A stretch of DNA of 54,641 nucleotides, taken from Ardenticatenaceae bacterium. GTDB lineage: Bacteria; Chloroflexota; Anaerolineae; Promineifilales; Promineifilaceae. Made by a program: the position numbers and the translations under genes. Location: assembly GCA_020634495.1 (NCBI GenBank), contig JACKBR010000033.1, positions 1 through 54,641 of the forward strand, written 5' to 3'. The notes beneath the pieces were generated by a model, which saw nothing but the letters and a program-made list of their open reading frames with translations, ran no database searches and had not been told where the DNA came from. Shown here one piece after another: positions 45,693 through 54,510 of this stretch; within the stretch, counting starts at the first letter, position 1, and each line of letters opens with the position of its first letter.

Positions 45693-45834
45693 CGGGTAAA
45701 CGCCGCAAGCATTTCGTTTCTAAAATCCCATTACACAATCCTTACATCTTTTTTACGTGGCTATTGCAATCGGTTGGTATGCTTCCAGCCATATTGTGAA
45801 AAAATTATCAAACCGTAAAAGTTGAGGTAAGATT

Positions 45835-46188
45835 GTGTTTAAATCGTTATTTGGCCAGGTAAGAGGGGGAACGGCCGTAAAAAACATCTCCCCCGCAGAA
45901 CTACAGCGACAATTAGACAGCAAACAGCCCGTACTGGTATTAGACGTACGCCAGCCAGAGGAATATGCCCGCGATGGGCACATTAAAGGGTCTCGGCTGA
46001 TGCCCTTGGGTTCCCTGCGGGCGCGGGCCGGTGAACTGCCGCTCGATACCCCCATCGTATGTGTTTGTCGCTCTGGGGCGCGCAGCTACACTGCCTGTGA
46101 GCAGCTCAGAATGCAAGGCTTTGAAGACGTCAGCAACATGGGCGGTGGCATGATTACCTGGAAGCGTTCTGGCTTTCCAACAAACTAA
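45835..46188 (+). CDS. Single-domain rhodanese
   Basis: 117 residues starting at GTG 45835 behind GAGGTAAG. Rhodanese fold with VLVLDVRQPEEYARDGHI and the active loop VCVCRSGARSY (Cys about 77). A small sulfur-carrier or sulfurtransferase, fitting the sulfur theme of the region. The short hydrophobic N-terminus is not a signal peptide. Confidence 0.88.
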   Translation: MFKSLFGQVRGGTAVKNISPAELQRQLDSKQPVLVLDVRQPEEYARDGHIKGSRLMPLGSLRARAGELPLDTPIVCVCRSGARSYTACEQLRMQGFEDVSNMGGGMITWKRSGFPTN

Positions 46189-46213
46189 GCCTCATCCTAA
46201 AAACCGCAAGTAA

Positions 46214-46279
46214 AGGACGCGGATGAATGCCGACGACGCTGATTTTTATCCGCGTTCTCCAGCATTTGTCCGCGTCCTA
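46214..46279. repeat. GGACGCGGA palindromic repeat
   Basis: AGGACGCGGA at 46214 and GTCCGCGTCCT at 46269 bound internal GACGCTGATTTTTATCCGCG words. Related to 23052-23113. Confidence 0.7.
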
Positions 46280-46320
46280 TTTTATTTTGGCACACGCCAT
46301 CTGTAGACAAAGAGAAAACG

Positions 46321-48087
46321 ATGACCAATTCCCACGAGCCATCCATTTTAAGCAAACCACAAGCAGCTAGCCTGCGAAGCATCTTGCCTGCCTGGCATTG
46401 GCTGCACCAATATCCTCGTGAACATTTGGTGGGCGACGTGTTGGCTGGCTTTATCGTGGCCGTGATGCTGGTGCCGCAGGGCATGGCGTATGCGCTGCTG
46501 GCTGGCTTGCCGCCCGAAGTGGGGCTGTATGCCAGCATCTTGCCCCTCATCATTTATGGTTTGCTGGGCAGCAGCCGCACGCTGGCGGTGGGGCCGGTGG
46601 CGATTGTGTCGCTGCTGGTGGCGACGGGCATCGCGCCGCTGGCTGAAGTGGGCAGCGGCCCGTATTTACAGTTGGCGCTGACTTTGGCCTTGTTGGTGGG
46701 CATCATTCAGGCGTTGATGGGTTTGGTTCGGCTGGGTTTTTTGGTGAACTTTTTAAGTCATCCCGTTCTGGCCGGGTTTACCAGCGCGGCGGCACTGGTC
46801 ATTGGTTTTAGCCAGCTTAAACATTTGTTGGGTCTTGCCATGCCCCGGTTAGAATTTTTTGAGCTGCTGCATTATGCCTTTACCCATTTGCCAGAAACCA
46901 ATTTTGTGACGCTGGCGCTGGGCGGCGGGGGTATTTTGATTTTGCTTTATTTTAAGGTTGGCCTGGGGAAGCTGCTCAAGCGGTGGGGGGTGCCATCGCA
47001 GTGGGTGCTGCCCATTACCAAGTCTGCCCCGCTGGTGATTGTGGTTTTAGGCACGGGCCTGACATGGGGCTTGCGGCTGGATCAGCAGGCGGGGGTGGCC
47101 ATTGTGGGAGATGTGCCTGCCGGTTTGCCGTTCTTAACGCTGCCTACGTTTAATCTGGAATTGTGGCGGCAGCTTTTGCCCACGGCGCTGGTGATTAGTT
47201 TTGTGGGCTACATGGAGAGCATTGCGGTGGCCAAGTCATTGGCCAGCAAGCGGCGGCAAAAGGTTTCGGCAAACCAGGAGCTGATGGCTTTGGGGGCCGC
47301 GAATCTTGGCGCTATGTTGACGGGGGGCTATCCGGTGACGGGCGGTTTTAGCCGGTCGGTGGTGAATTATGATGCGGGGGCGAACAGTGGTTTGGCTTCA
47401 ATTATTACGGCCGTTCTCATTGCGCTCACCGTTATTTTTTTGACCCCCATTTTTTACTTTTTGCCTCAGGCGATGCTGGCGGCAATTGTGATTGTGGCCG
47501 TGGCTGGGTTGGTGGATGTGAAGACGTTCCGGCATGTGTGGCGCTACAACAAAGCCGATGCTGCCTCTTATTTGGTCACTTTTGGGGCGGTGCTGATTTG
47601 GGGGGTAGAAAATGGCATTTTGCTGGGAGTTGGCCTGGCGATGCTGCTCTTTATTTGGCGCAGCAGCCGACCGCATGTGGCGGTGGTGGGGCGTTTGGCC
47701 AACAGCGAAATTTATCGCAACGTGCTGCGGTATCAGGTGCAGTGTTGGCCAGAGGTTGTGGCCGTGCGCATTGATGAGAGCCTTTATTTTGCCAACAGCA
47801 AGTTTTTAGAGGATACGGTGCTGGGCCTGGTGGCCGACCAGCCTGAGGTAAGCCATTTTGTGTTGATTGGTACGGCCGTAAATTTCATCGATGCCAGCGC
47901 CCTGGAAACGTTGGAGTCGCTGCTGCGCCAGCTAAAGGATGCGGGGGTGCAGCTGCATCTGGCGGCAATTAAGGGGCCGGTGCTGGATCGCCTGCGGGCA
48001 ATTGGTTTTGTGGAGCATCTGGGGGAGCAGTTTGTCCATCTAACCACCCACGACGCAATGCGGGCGATTGGCGTTGTTACAGATTAA
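46321..48087 (+). CDS. SulP-family sulfate/anion permease with STAS domain
   Basis: 588 residues. About 10-12 hydrophobic segments with the SulP signature VPQGMAYALLAGLPPEVGLYAS near 52-73, AKSLASKRRQKVSANQELMALG, and a C-terminal STAS domain (about 470-588, VAVRIDESLYFANSKFLEDTV, GTAVNFIDASALETLESL). It is likely to carry sulfate or bicarbonate; the neighbouring rhodanese and sulfur genes favour sulfate. Confidence 0.92.
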   Translation: MTNSHEPSILSKPQAASLRSILPAWHWLHQYPREHLVGDVLAGFIVAVMLVPQGMAYALLAGLPPEVGLYASILPLIIYGLLGSSRTLAVGPVAIVSLLVATGIAPLAEVGSGPYLQLALTLALLVGIIQALMGLVRLGFLVNFLSHPVLAGFTSAAALVIGFSQLKHLLGLAMPRLEFFELLHYAFTHLPETNFVTLALGGGGILILLYFKVGLGKLLKRWGVPSQWVLPITKSAPLVIVVLGTGLTWGLRLDQQAGVAIVGDVPAGLPFLTLPTFNLELWRQLLPTALVISFVGYMESIAVAKSLASKRRQKVSANQELMALGAANLGAMLTGGYPVTGGFSRSVVNYDAGANSGLASIITAVLIALTVIFLTPIFYFLPQAMLAAIVIVAVAGLVDVKTFRHVWRYNKADAASYLVTFGAVLIWGVENGILLGVGLAMLLFIWRSSRPHVAVVGRLANSEIYRNVLRYQVQCWPEVVAVRIDESLYFANSKFLEDTVLGLVADQPEVSHFVLIGTAVNFIDASALETLESLLRQLKDAGVQLHLAAIKGPVLDRLRAIGFVEHLGEQFVHLTTHDAMRAIGVVTD

Positions 48088-48157
48088 TTTGGGCCAAACT
48101 AGCTGCCGCAATTCTCTTTTAGGAGAAATTGACCCAATCCAGTAATGTTAAGCCACG

Positions 48158-49264
48158 ATGGAAAATCCATTTTTGCAACGGCCGTTTCCCGTCAGTCCCT
48201 CAATGAACCAGGTGCGCATCATCGACCTGCCAGGGCTGGCTGTGCCCGATTGGGTGCGGGGGAAAACTGGCTTGCAGTTGCTCTCTAGCTTTGCCCTACG
48301 TCAGCGGGTGGAAGCGCTGGCTACTCAGCTCCAACTCGACCCAGAAGATCCCCAATTGCTACAAAAATTTGATGATTGTCTGACGGCCGTTTCTCCACAA
48401 ATCCGCAGTTCAGCGACAAAGATTGCTCAGGATTACGGCCGTTCTCTGGCGTACTTATTGCTGACCCTCAAGCGGGGAGATGCCATGAACCAACGGGCAA
48501 GAGCCGATTGGCAGCCGGTGCATTGGGCTTTTTGGCAGCAAATCGAGACGGTTTGGCTGGGTGGCGGGCTGCTTTCTGGGAATTTGGGGCAAACGGCCGT
48601 TCCGCTGGCGCGTACGCTTATTCAACAAAGTGGCTTCCCAAATTACCAACTGCATCTGGCCCCAAATTGCCGCCATTTGCCGCTGCTGGGCATGGCCCGA
48701 ACCGCACCGCCTGGCACGAAGGCGATGCTGCTGTTTGATTTTGGCCAAACGGCCGTGAAGCGAGCCGTGGCTCTGTATGAAGGCAAGCAGATTACCCACC
48801 TTTTATTGCTGCCCAATGTTCCGGCGCGATGCGACGATGTGCTGCGACCCAGCCAGGATTTAGCCGACATTGCGCCGTTTGCCGATTGGCTGCTGGGTCT
48901 ATTGGCCACGACGTGGCGGGAAACGGCCGTTTCGCAGCCAAATCTTAGCCAAACGGTGGGTGTAAGCCTGGCCTGCTACTTGTTAGATGGCCAACCGCGC
49001 CCAGAGGATGTGGGATGTTACGGCCGTTTGCAGCATCTCACAGCGAATCTCAACCAGTTTGTCGCCCAGAAATTAAGCCAGAGGTTGGCCCAGCCCCTGG
49101 CGGTTCAACTGTGGCACGATGGCACGGCAGCTGCCCTGATCCAGGCTGGTGTTAGGCAAACGGCCGTGCTGACTTTGGGCACGGCTATTGGCGTTGGCTT
49201 TCCACCGGCAAATGATGCGGCATATGCCCCAAGTTCTTCTTTGATCATTCAAGCGACAGTTTGA
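48158..49264 (+). CDS. Actin-fold (ASKHA-like) protein, putative sugar kinase relative
   Basis: 368 residues, cytoplasmic. Phosphate-1-like LLFDFGQTAVKRAVALYEG near 189, a later WHDGTAAALIQAG near 327 and TLGTAIGVGFPP near 346 look like the ATPase core of hexokinase/ROK-type proteins, but the classical ROK cysteine motif is absent. Function unknown. Eight ACGGCCGT copies lie in this single gene, the highest local density in the window. It ends 13 bp before moeA, so the two are probably co-transcribed. Confidence 0.65.
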   Translation: MENPFLQRPFPVSPSMNQVRIIDLPGLAVPDWVRGKTGLQLLSSFALRQRVEALATQLQLDPEDPQLLQKFDDCLTAVSPQIRSSATKIAQDYGRSLAYLLLTLKRGDAMNQRARADWQPVHWAFWQQIETVWLGGGLLSGNLGQTAVPLARTLIQQSGFPNYQLHLAPNCRHLPLLGMARTAPPGTKAMLLFDFGQTAVKRAVALYEGKQITHLLLLPNVPARCDDVLRPSQDLADIAPFADWLLGLLATTWRETAVSQPNLSQTVGVSLACYLLDGQPRPEDVGCYGRLQHLTANLNQFVAQKLSQRLAQPLAVQLWHDGTAAALIQAGVRQTAVLTLGTAIGVGFPPANDAAYAPSSSLIIQATV

Positions 49265-49277
49265 TACACTTGGGCCC

Positions 49278-50594
49278 ATGCCTGAATTTTTTAATGTCTT
49301 ACCCCCAGATGAAGCCCGTGCGTTGCTGTTTGGTCATTTAACGGCCGTTCTTCCCCCAGAAACGGTTGCCACAGAAGCCGCCAATGGGCGCGTGCTGGCC
49401 ACCGCTAGCGCCGCACCCCATGCTTTGCCCCAATTCCGGCGCAGCACCATGGATGGTTACGCCGTGCGCGCCGCCGATACCTTTGGCGCATCAGAAAGCC
49501 TGCCCGCGTTTTTGCAGGTGGTGGGCGAGGTGCCGATGGGCCAGCCAGCCAGCGTCGAGCTGAGTGTTGGCCAGGCAGCTATCGTTCACACTGGCGGCAT
49601 GATTCCCGAAACGGCCGATGCGGTGGTGCAGATTGAGCAGACGCAGTTGGTGAGCGGTGGTCAGTTATCGGTAATCGGTAATCAGTTATCAGTGGCCAAT
49701 GAGCAGGCTCCACTCTCCAGTCTCCAATCTCCAGAGTTCCCCTTTGAAATTGAGGTGTTAAAGTCGGTGGCGGTGGGGCAAAATGTGCTGCAAGTGGGGG
49801 AGGATGTGCGGTTGGGGGCGGCGGTTTTGCCCGCCGGGCATATTTTACGGCCGCAGGACATCGGGGGCTTGCTGGCTTTGGGGATTACGGCCGTTTCCGT
49901 TGTGCAGCGTCCGCAGGTGGGCATTTTAGCCACGGGCGATGAGGTGATTGCCCCGCAAGCGATGGCTGGCCCCGGCCAAATTCGGGACATCAACAGCTAT
50001 ACCGTTGCTGGGCTGGTTGAACAAGCTGGCGGCGTGCCTGTTTTGGGTGGGATCATTCCCGATGATTATGTGGCGTTAGAAACGGCCGCTGCCAATCTGC
50101 TGGCCCAAACCGACATGCTGGTCATGTCGGCTGGCTCCTCCGTAAGCGTGCGCGACATGACCGTGCAGGTGATTGAAAGTTTAGGTGAGCCAGGCGTGCT
50201 GCTGCATGGTGTGGCCACGCGGCCCGGCAAACCCACCATTGTGGGCGTGGTGAACGGCAAGCCTGTGCTGGGTCTGCCCGGCAATCCAGTTTCGGCCATG
50301 GTGCAGTTCGACATGTTTGGCGTGCCAGCCATTTATCATCTACAAGGTGTAAAGCATATGCCGCGCCGGGGTTTGGTCTGGGCGCGGCTTGGCCAAAACA
50401 TCGCCAGCGAAAGTGGCCGGGAAGATTATGTGCCAGCTCGCCTGGAAGACAGCGCCACCGGGCTGCTGGCCATGCCCGTTTTTGGCAAGAGCAACCTGAT
50501 CTACACCCTGGTCAACGCCGATGGTCTCATCAAAGTGCCGCTGAACAAAGGCGGCTTGCTGGCTGGCGACTGGGTAGAAGTCCGTCTGTTTTAA
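49278..50594 (+). CDS. moeA: Molybdopterin molybdenumtransferase with a repeat-derived insertion
   Basis: 438 residues, longer than the usual 400-410. Domain landmarks: FRRSTMDGYAVRAAD, MIPETADAVVQIEQT, ILATGDEVIAP, RDINSYTVAGLVEQAGG, MLVMSAGSSVSVRDM, KPVLGLPGNPVSAMVQF. Inserts molybdate into molybdopterin-AMP, and so would supply the cofactor for the molybdopterin oxidoreductase of the sulfur island. Between VQIEQTQLV and EIEVLKSVAVGQNV there are about 28 extra residues encoded by a dispersed repeat. Confidence 0.9.
   Translation: MPEFFNVLPPDEARALLFGHLTAVLPPETVATEAANGRVLATASAAPHALPQFRRSTMDGYAVRAADTFGASESLPAFLQVVGEVPMGQPASVELSVGQAAIVHTGGMIPETADAVVQIEQTQLVSGGQLSVIGNQLSVANEQAPLSSLQSPEFPFEIEVLKSVAVGQNVLQVGEDVRLGAAVLPAGHILRPQDIGGLLALGITAVSVVQRPQVGILATGDEVIAPQAMAGPGQIRDINSYTVAGLVEQAGGVPVLGGIIPDDYVALETAAANLLAQTDMLVMSAGSSVSVRDMTVQVIESLGEPGVLLHGVATRPGKPTIVGVVNGKPVLGLPGNPVSAMVQFDMFGVPAIYHLQGVKHMPRRGLVWARLGQNIASESGREDYVPARLEDSATGLLAMPVFGKSNLIYTLVNADGLIKVPLNKGGLLAGDWVEVRLF
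49659..49733. repeat. Palindromic repeats inserted in frame in moeA
   Basis: GGTCAGTTATCGGTAATC followed by AATCAGTTATCAGT, then CTCTCCAGTCTCCAATCTCC of the GGAGATT family. Translated as GGQLSVIGNQLSVANEQ and APLSSLQSPEF. No stop is introduced and both flanks stay in frame. Confidence 0.8.
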
Positions 50595-50597
50595 GAA

Positions 50598-50633
50598 AAA
50601 CACCCTTGCTCAAAGTCACGAGCAAGGGTGTTT
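50598..50633. terminator. Bidirectional terminator between moeA and the Pro-Thr protein
   Basis: Perfect 14-bp arms AAACACCCTTGCTC and GAGCAAGGGTGTTT with an 8-nt loop, flanked by A- and T-rich bases on both sides, between convergent genes. Confidence 0.85.
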
Positions 50634-50682
50634 GGCTAATTCTGGCTGATGCTTAGCCAGATATTACTGAACAAATTTGCAA

Positions 50683-52014
50683 TTACGGTGCTGTTGCCGT
50701 GAGCAGAATGGGCAGACCCGTTACGACCTCGGCACATTTATCATGATTACTAACATTTGGCCCGGCGACAAAGACCAAAGAATCCCATTCTCCTTCTGAG
50801 CCAACACAGCTAACTTCATCACCAATTGTGATTTCCATTGCATCTACGGAAGCTGTCAGGCCGCCGTCAGCTGTCACAATGGCGCTGCCGGTGCCATCGT
50901 CCTGTCCGTTGTAGAAGACAGATTGCCCAAAGCTGGTGGGTTCTAGCAGCCCGGCTGAATTGAACTCTGTGCCAACCAGAATATTTAACGTTGCCGTATC
51001 GCCGACAGCAATTGAACCGACATCCCAGGTTAAGGATTCTTTGACCATACCATCAAACGGATCGGATACGGGCAAAATTGTGACGTTGCCAGGATCATCC
51101 GTTTCAAAGGGTTGAGCCTCGTTGCTGAAGGTATCCTCTAACGTAACGTTGGTCAATTCTGTGCCGCCACAATTTTCGATCTCGATGGTTACCAGGAAGT
51201 AGAAGAGATTTTCTACATCTCCGTTGTTTTCACCCTGAACGGCTACGGGAATGATGCCATCAGACAAGAACAGATCGTCTGAGGTGCGGAATGGGCCATC
51301 CAATGTCTTTGTAAGTTTGAGGCATGGCTCTGCCGGTACGGTGGGTGTCGGTGTTGGTGGCACAGGTGTGTTCGTTGGCGTGTTGGTGGGTGTGCTGGTA
51401 GGTGGCACCGGTGTTGATGTATTGGTGGGTGTGGGGACCTCGGGCGTATTGGTGGGTGTGGTGGAGGGGGGCGGTGTATTGGTTGGCGTTGGTGGCACCG
51501 GTGTATTCGTTGGCGTATTGGTGGGTGTGCTGGTTGGCGGTACAGGTGTGTTGGTTGGTGTGGGGACTACCGGTGTGTTGGTGGGTGTGCTGGTTGGGGT
51601 GGGCGGCGGTGTGTCACACGGTCCAAGGTCGCCTGTAGCTTTCATGTCGTTGGATTGTGCGCCAATGCGGATTGTTTCTGTGAGTGGGAACGGTATGCCA
51701 AGAGCCACATAATCCAGCGGAATCACGACGGTTTCATTGGCTTCTAGGGGGACGGTTATGATGAAATATTCTCCCATAACCACAATGCGTACAGCTTCCT
51801 CGCCTGGTTCATCTGAAAGGTTGACGACGGTTAACGTGCCACCTTCACAAGTTAGTTCCAGGCTTAGTTGGGTAATGATCTGGTTTCCTGAAGGTCGGGT
51901 AGCATCATAATTCCCATTGGCGCTGGCAAAATTGACCTGCCAGAAGCTAAGGACGGCGATTGCTAAAAACCCGGTGAGGACAAGCAATAATGTTGGTTTT
52001 GGTTTGTTTTGCAT
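50683..52014 (-). CDS. Secreted protein with Pro-Thr linker and DUF11-like domain
   Basis: 443 residues. Signal peptide or N-terminal anchor (LLLVLTGFLAIAVLSFW), a first beta domain (about 35-130), a low-complexity linker of PTNTPVPPTPTNTP-type repeats (about 135-235), and a C-terminal domain resembling DUF11/conserved repeat domains (LTNVTLEDTFSNEAQPF, ITIGDEVSC). Linkers of this kind are common in Chloroflexota surface proteins. The repeat tract is prone to slippage. No enzymatic motif. Confidence 0.82.
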   Translation of the reverse strand: MQNKPKPTLLLVLTGFLAIAVLSFWQVNFASANGNYDATRPSGNQIITQLSLELTCEGGTLTVVNLSDEPGEEAVRIVVMGEYFIITVPLEANETVVIPLDYVALGIPFPLTETIRIGAQSNDMKATGDLGPCDTPPPTPTSTPTNTPVVPTPTNTPVPPTSTPTNTPTNTPVPPTPTNTPPPSTTPTNTPEVPTPTNTSTPVPPTSTPTNTPTNTPVPPTPTPTVPAEPCLKLTKTLDGPFRTSDDLFLSDGIIPVAVQGENNGDVENLFYFLVTIEIENCGGTELTNVTLEDTFSNEAQPFETDDPGNVTILPVSDPFDGMVKESLTWDVGSIAVGDTATLNILVGTEFNSAGLLEPTSFGQSVFYNGQDDGTGSAIVTADGGLTASVDAMEITIGDEVSCVGSEGEWDSLVFVAGPNVSNHDKCAEVVTGLPILLTATAP

Positions 52015-52294
52015 TGAGGGTCTCCATTCTCTTTGTTTTATGACGAGTTTAACCAGGCTGCATGTGAGGTTCTTCAGTCTCCAAACTCAGGCAAGGACAG
52101 TCCTCCTTTCCTTGTCTTCACTGCGAGCAGCAAGCGTGAAGAGACAAGGACTCGCGAAGCGGATGTGTCATAGCAACTACTCTCCCAAGTATTTGCTCAT
52201 GCGGAACTTGTATGATTAGTGACTTCAGGAAATGGCGTAAGTATTGTATCCTTGAACGGCCGTTTAGGTCAATCTGTGCCAGAAAATTTTAAAC
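52015..52294. other. Intergenic region with palindrome
   Basis: 280 bp, no gene. Contains a hairpin with arms TCCTTGTCTTCAC (52109-52121) and GTGAAGAGACAAGGA (52136-52150), one bulge, and an ACGGCCGT at 52255. Confidence 0.6.
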
Positions 52295-53251
52295 TTAAGT
52301 TGTGTTGTTTTGCTTTTGGCTGCGCTGTATGGTGCCAATTAAATAGACTGGCGCGCCAAGTATGCCGGAGATGCGTTCAATGGCGAACACAAGCAAGGTG
52401 AGGGCAATTGCTTGTTCGCTGTTGAGTCCGGCGCTGGCAAAGAGCAGGGGGGCCAGTCCTTCGCGGATGCCCAGGCCGCCAATGGAGGGGAGCAGAATGG
52501 CCAGGGAGAGGAAGGGAATGACGAGGAAGTAGTGGCTGAAAGGGACGCTGTAGCCCAGCGCCATGCCTGCGGCGGCAAACCAGCCGATCTGCATCAGGTT
52601 AAAGATGATGGAGATGCCCATTGCCTGCCAAACGGCCGTCCAGCCACAAGCCTGCACCGCTAAAATAACTCCATCCACTTTTTGCCAGATGGGTTGGGCA
52701 AACTTTGGCAGGAACCTGCCCACTTTGCGCACCAGCCGCCCTTCCAGCACGACAAAACCGCCGATGAGACCGATGAGGCAAACGGCCGTTGTTTGCCAGA
52801 GCAGATTCGAGGGGAAATTGTCTGGCCGGAACGGCAGCGCCGCCAGGCCAATCATAAATAACGCGAGCAGCCCGGTGGCCCGATCCACCAAAACCGTGCC
52901 TGCGGCCGTTTTGGCGGGCACATCCTGGGCGGCTTCCACAGCGCGAACCACGTCGCCGCTAAAGCCAGAGGGCAGCACAGAGTTGAAGAAGTTGGCTGCA
53001 AAATAAAGCGAAACCAACCGACCAAAGCGAATGGGTGAGCCGATACCGTGCAGCAGCAGCAGCCAACGGTAAGCCCGCACCACCAAACTGCTGTTGACCA
53101 GGAAGAATCCCAGCAATACCCAGGCCAGGTTGGCTTGCAGCAGCCGCTGGCCGATGTCGGCAAAATCAACCTGGCGGGATACGTACACCAGGGCCAGGAG
53201 CGTGATGCTAATTTTGAAAATGGTGCTGAGATGTTTACGAATAAATTTCAT
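52295..53251 (-). CDS. Flippase-like/LPG synthase-TM domain membrane protein (UPF0104)
   Basis: 318 residues, about eight membrane helices. Features of the YbhN/AglD group: NSSLVVRAYRWLLLLHGIG, FFNSVLPSGFSGDVVRA, LLPSIGGLGIREGLAPLLF. Such proteins flip or anchor lipid-linked substrates, or form the membrane half of lysyl-PG synthases; only the membrane half is present here. Next to surface-protein and glycosyltransferase genes, so an envelope role is likely. Confidence 0.85.
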   Translation of the reverse strand: MKFIRKHLSTIFKISITLLALVYVSRQVDFADIGQRLLQANLAWVLLGFFLVNSSLVVRAYRWLLLLHGIGSPIRFGRLVSLYFAANFFNSVLPSGFSGDVVRAVEAAQDVPAKTAAGTVLVDRATGLLALFMIGLAALPFRPDNFPSNLLWQTTAVCLIGLIGGFVVLEGRLVRKVGRFLPKFAQPIWQKVDGVILAVQACGWTAVWQAMGISIIFNLMQIGWFAAAGMALGYSVPFSHYFLVIPFLSLAILLPSIGGLGIREGLAPLLFASAGLNSEQAIALTLLVFAIERISGILGAPVYLIGTIQRSQKQNNTT

Positions 53252-53263
53252 GTGAAGAAGGCG

Positions 53264-53299
53264 ACCTCCCCCAGGTTCCGCAAAAACCTGCGGGAGGTT
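53264..53299. repeat. ACCTCCC/GGGAGGT inverted repeat
   Basis: Arms ACCTCCCCCAGGTT and AACCTGCGGGAGGT (13 of 14 pairs) just upstream of the flippase-like gene. Related to the palindrome at 21708. Confidence 0.7.
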
Positions 53300-53312
53300 G
53301 GGTTGGCGTGGA

Positions 53313-54308
53313 TTAAAGTGGCTGTGGGCGTGGCACCTTAACTTTGGGGTAGGTGATGGCTGCGGTACGCGGCCCGGCGGCTTCTGCCTGGGCGGCGGCT
53401 GGTAGGGGAATTTCTAGGCGCTGGCCCACAAAAAGCTGGGCATTTGGCTGGTTGTTGTACACCTGAATGGCGCGCCAGCGCATTGAGTCGTTGTAGTAGC
53501 GGCGGGCCATGCCGCTGTAGGTGTTGCCATGCACCACGGTGTGAATTTCTACCTGTTTGCCCCAATCGCCGACGTGGTTTAGCCAGTGAACGGCCGTTTC
53601 CCCATCCTCTAAATCAGGGGCAGCTTTGCCCTCGTAAGCTGCCAGTGAGAGAATGCGCCGCCGCAGTTCGCCATCCACCGCCAGGGCAGCCAGCGCATCG
53701 GCAGCCGCTTTCTCCTCTGCCGGAGGCTCCACCTCTTCCACTGGCACCTCGCCCACAAACGGGTAGCTGTAGTCGGGAATGAGGCAGCCGAAGTTTTCAT
53801 TTTCTGTGTAGTGGAACCCGCCCCAACCGTCCAGGAATTGTTTGTTGCTAAAACGGAAAAATTCGCCTCTGGAGCGCTGTGCCCACAGGCCAAACAGTGG
53901 ATCGTGGACAAAGACATGATTTTCATCGTAGCCGGTGACCACCAAAAAGTGGCCGTATTCAAATTGGTTGCCCGTCAGCTTGATCCAGGGCTTGTATTTG
54001 ACCAGGGCAATGAAGGCATGGCCATTGTCGATGTTTTTACGCAGCGCTTGCAGCGCCTGATTGCTGTTGGCGTATTTTTCGTAGGTGAGGGTGAGCTGCC
54101 CTGCGCCCCAGGCGGCATTTTTCAGATCGGGGATGTAGGTGAATTTGGGGCGGACGCCAATGTAGCTGTAGAGTTCGTCGGGGGTGATGGCTACGCGCTT
54201 GCCGTTGAGCAGCATGGCGACGCTGGTTGGGCCACAGTCGCCGGAATGGTCTTTGGCATCTTTATCCCATTGGGAACGGTATGGTATTTGCAGTTTTTTT
54301 TCAGTCAT
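53313..54308 (-). CDS. C39-like peptidase with C-terminal LysM domain
   Basis: 331 residues. Papain-like C39 domain with the catalytic Cys in SGDCGPTSVAML (about 22-33), His in YGHFLVVTGYD (about 118) and Asp in VFVHDPLFG. A central Glu/Ala-rich linker follows, then a LysM carbohydrate-binding domain (HTVVHGNTYSGMARRYYND ... NNQPNAQLFVGQRLEIP). No classical signal peptide at the ATG. Probably acts on or near peptidoglycan; export route unclear. Confidence 0.85.
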   Translation of the reverse strand: MTEKKLQIPYRSQWDKDAKDHSGDCGPTSVAMLLNGKRVAITPDELYSYIGVRPKFTYIPDLKNAAWGAGQLTLTYEKYANSNQALQALRKNIDNGHAFIALVKYKPWIKLTGNQFEYGHFLVVTGYDENHVFVHDPLFGLWAQRSRGEFFRFSNKQFLDGWGGFHYTENENFGCLIPDYSYPFVGEVPVEEVEPPAEEKAAADALAALAVDGELRRRILSLAAYEGKAAPDLEDGETAVHWLNHVGDWGKQVEIHTVVHGNTYSGMARRYYNDSMRWRAIQVYNNQPNAQLFVGQRLEIPLPAAAQAEAAGPRTAAITYPKVKVPRPQPL

Positions 54309-54327
54309 CGTTACTCCTTAAAAAGAA

Positions 54328-54360
54328 TTAACCGCAGAGAGCGCAGAGGGCGCTGAGAAA
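54328..54360. repeat. CCGCAGAGAGCGCAGAGG intergenic repeat
   Basis: AATTAACCGCAGAGAGCGC word of the same family as 8165 and 16854, just upstream of the C39 peptidase gene. Confidence 0.55.
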
Positions 54361-54471
54361 AATCTGTTCAAGCTGTGAAACTTGCTGATATTTATTCACC
54401 CTGTTGAGGTGAACGGCCGTCATTTTATCTGCTTTGTGGAAGGGTTGCCATTGCTGGGAAGTTGAGATTCG

Positions 54472-54501
54472 TTGTCAGTTTGGCGGGCTGGCACTTATAA
54501 T
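54472..54501 (+). promoter_or_regulatory. Promoter of the glycosyltransferase gene
   Basis: TTGTCA at 54472-54477 and TATAAT at 54496-54501 with an 18-bp spacer. The ATG at 54511 is only 9 bp beyond the -10 box, so the transcript would be almost leaderless, as for the XRE gene. Confidence 0.6.
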
Positions 54502-54510
54502 CAGCTTTCT

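Noticed and set aside
51251..51712. Plus-strand Gly/Val-rich reading frame opposite the Pro-Thr linker
   Set aside because: It is the antisense reading of the PTNTP repeats, without a ribosome site or independent conservation.
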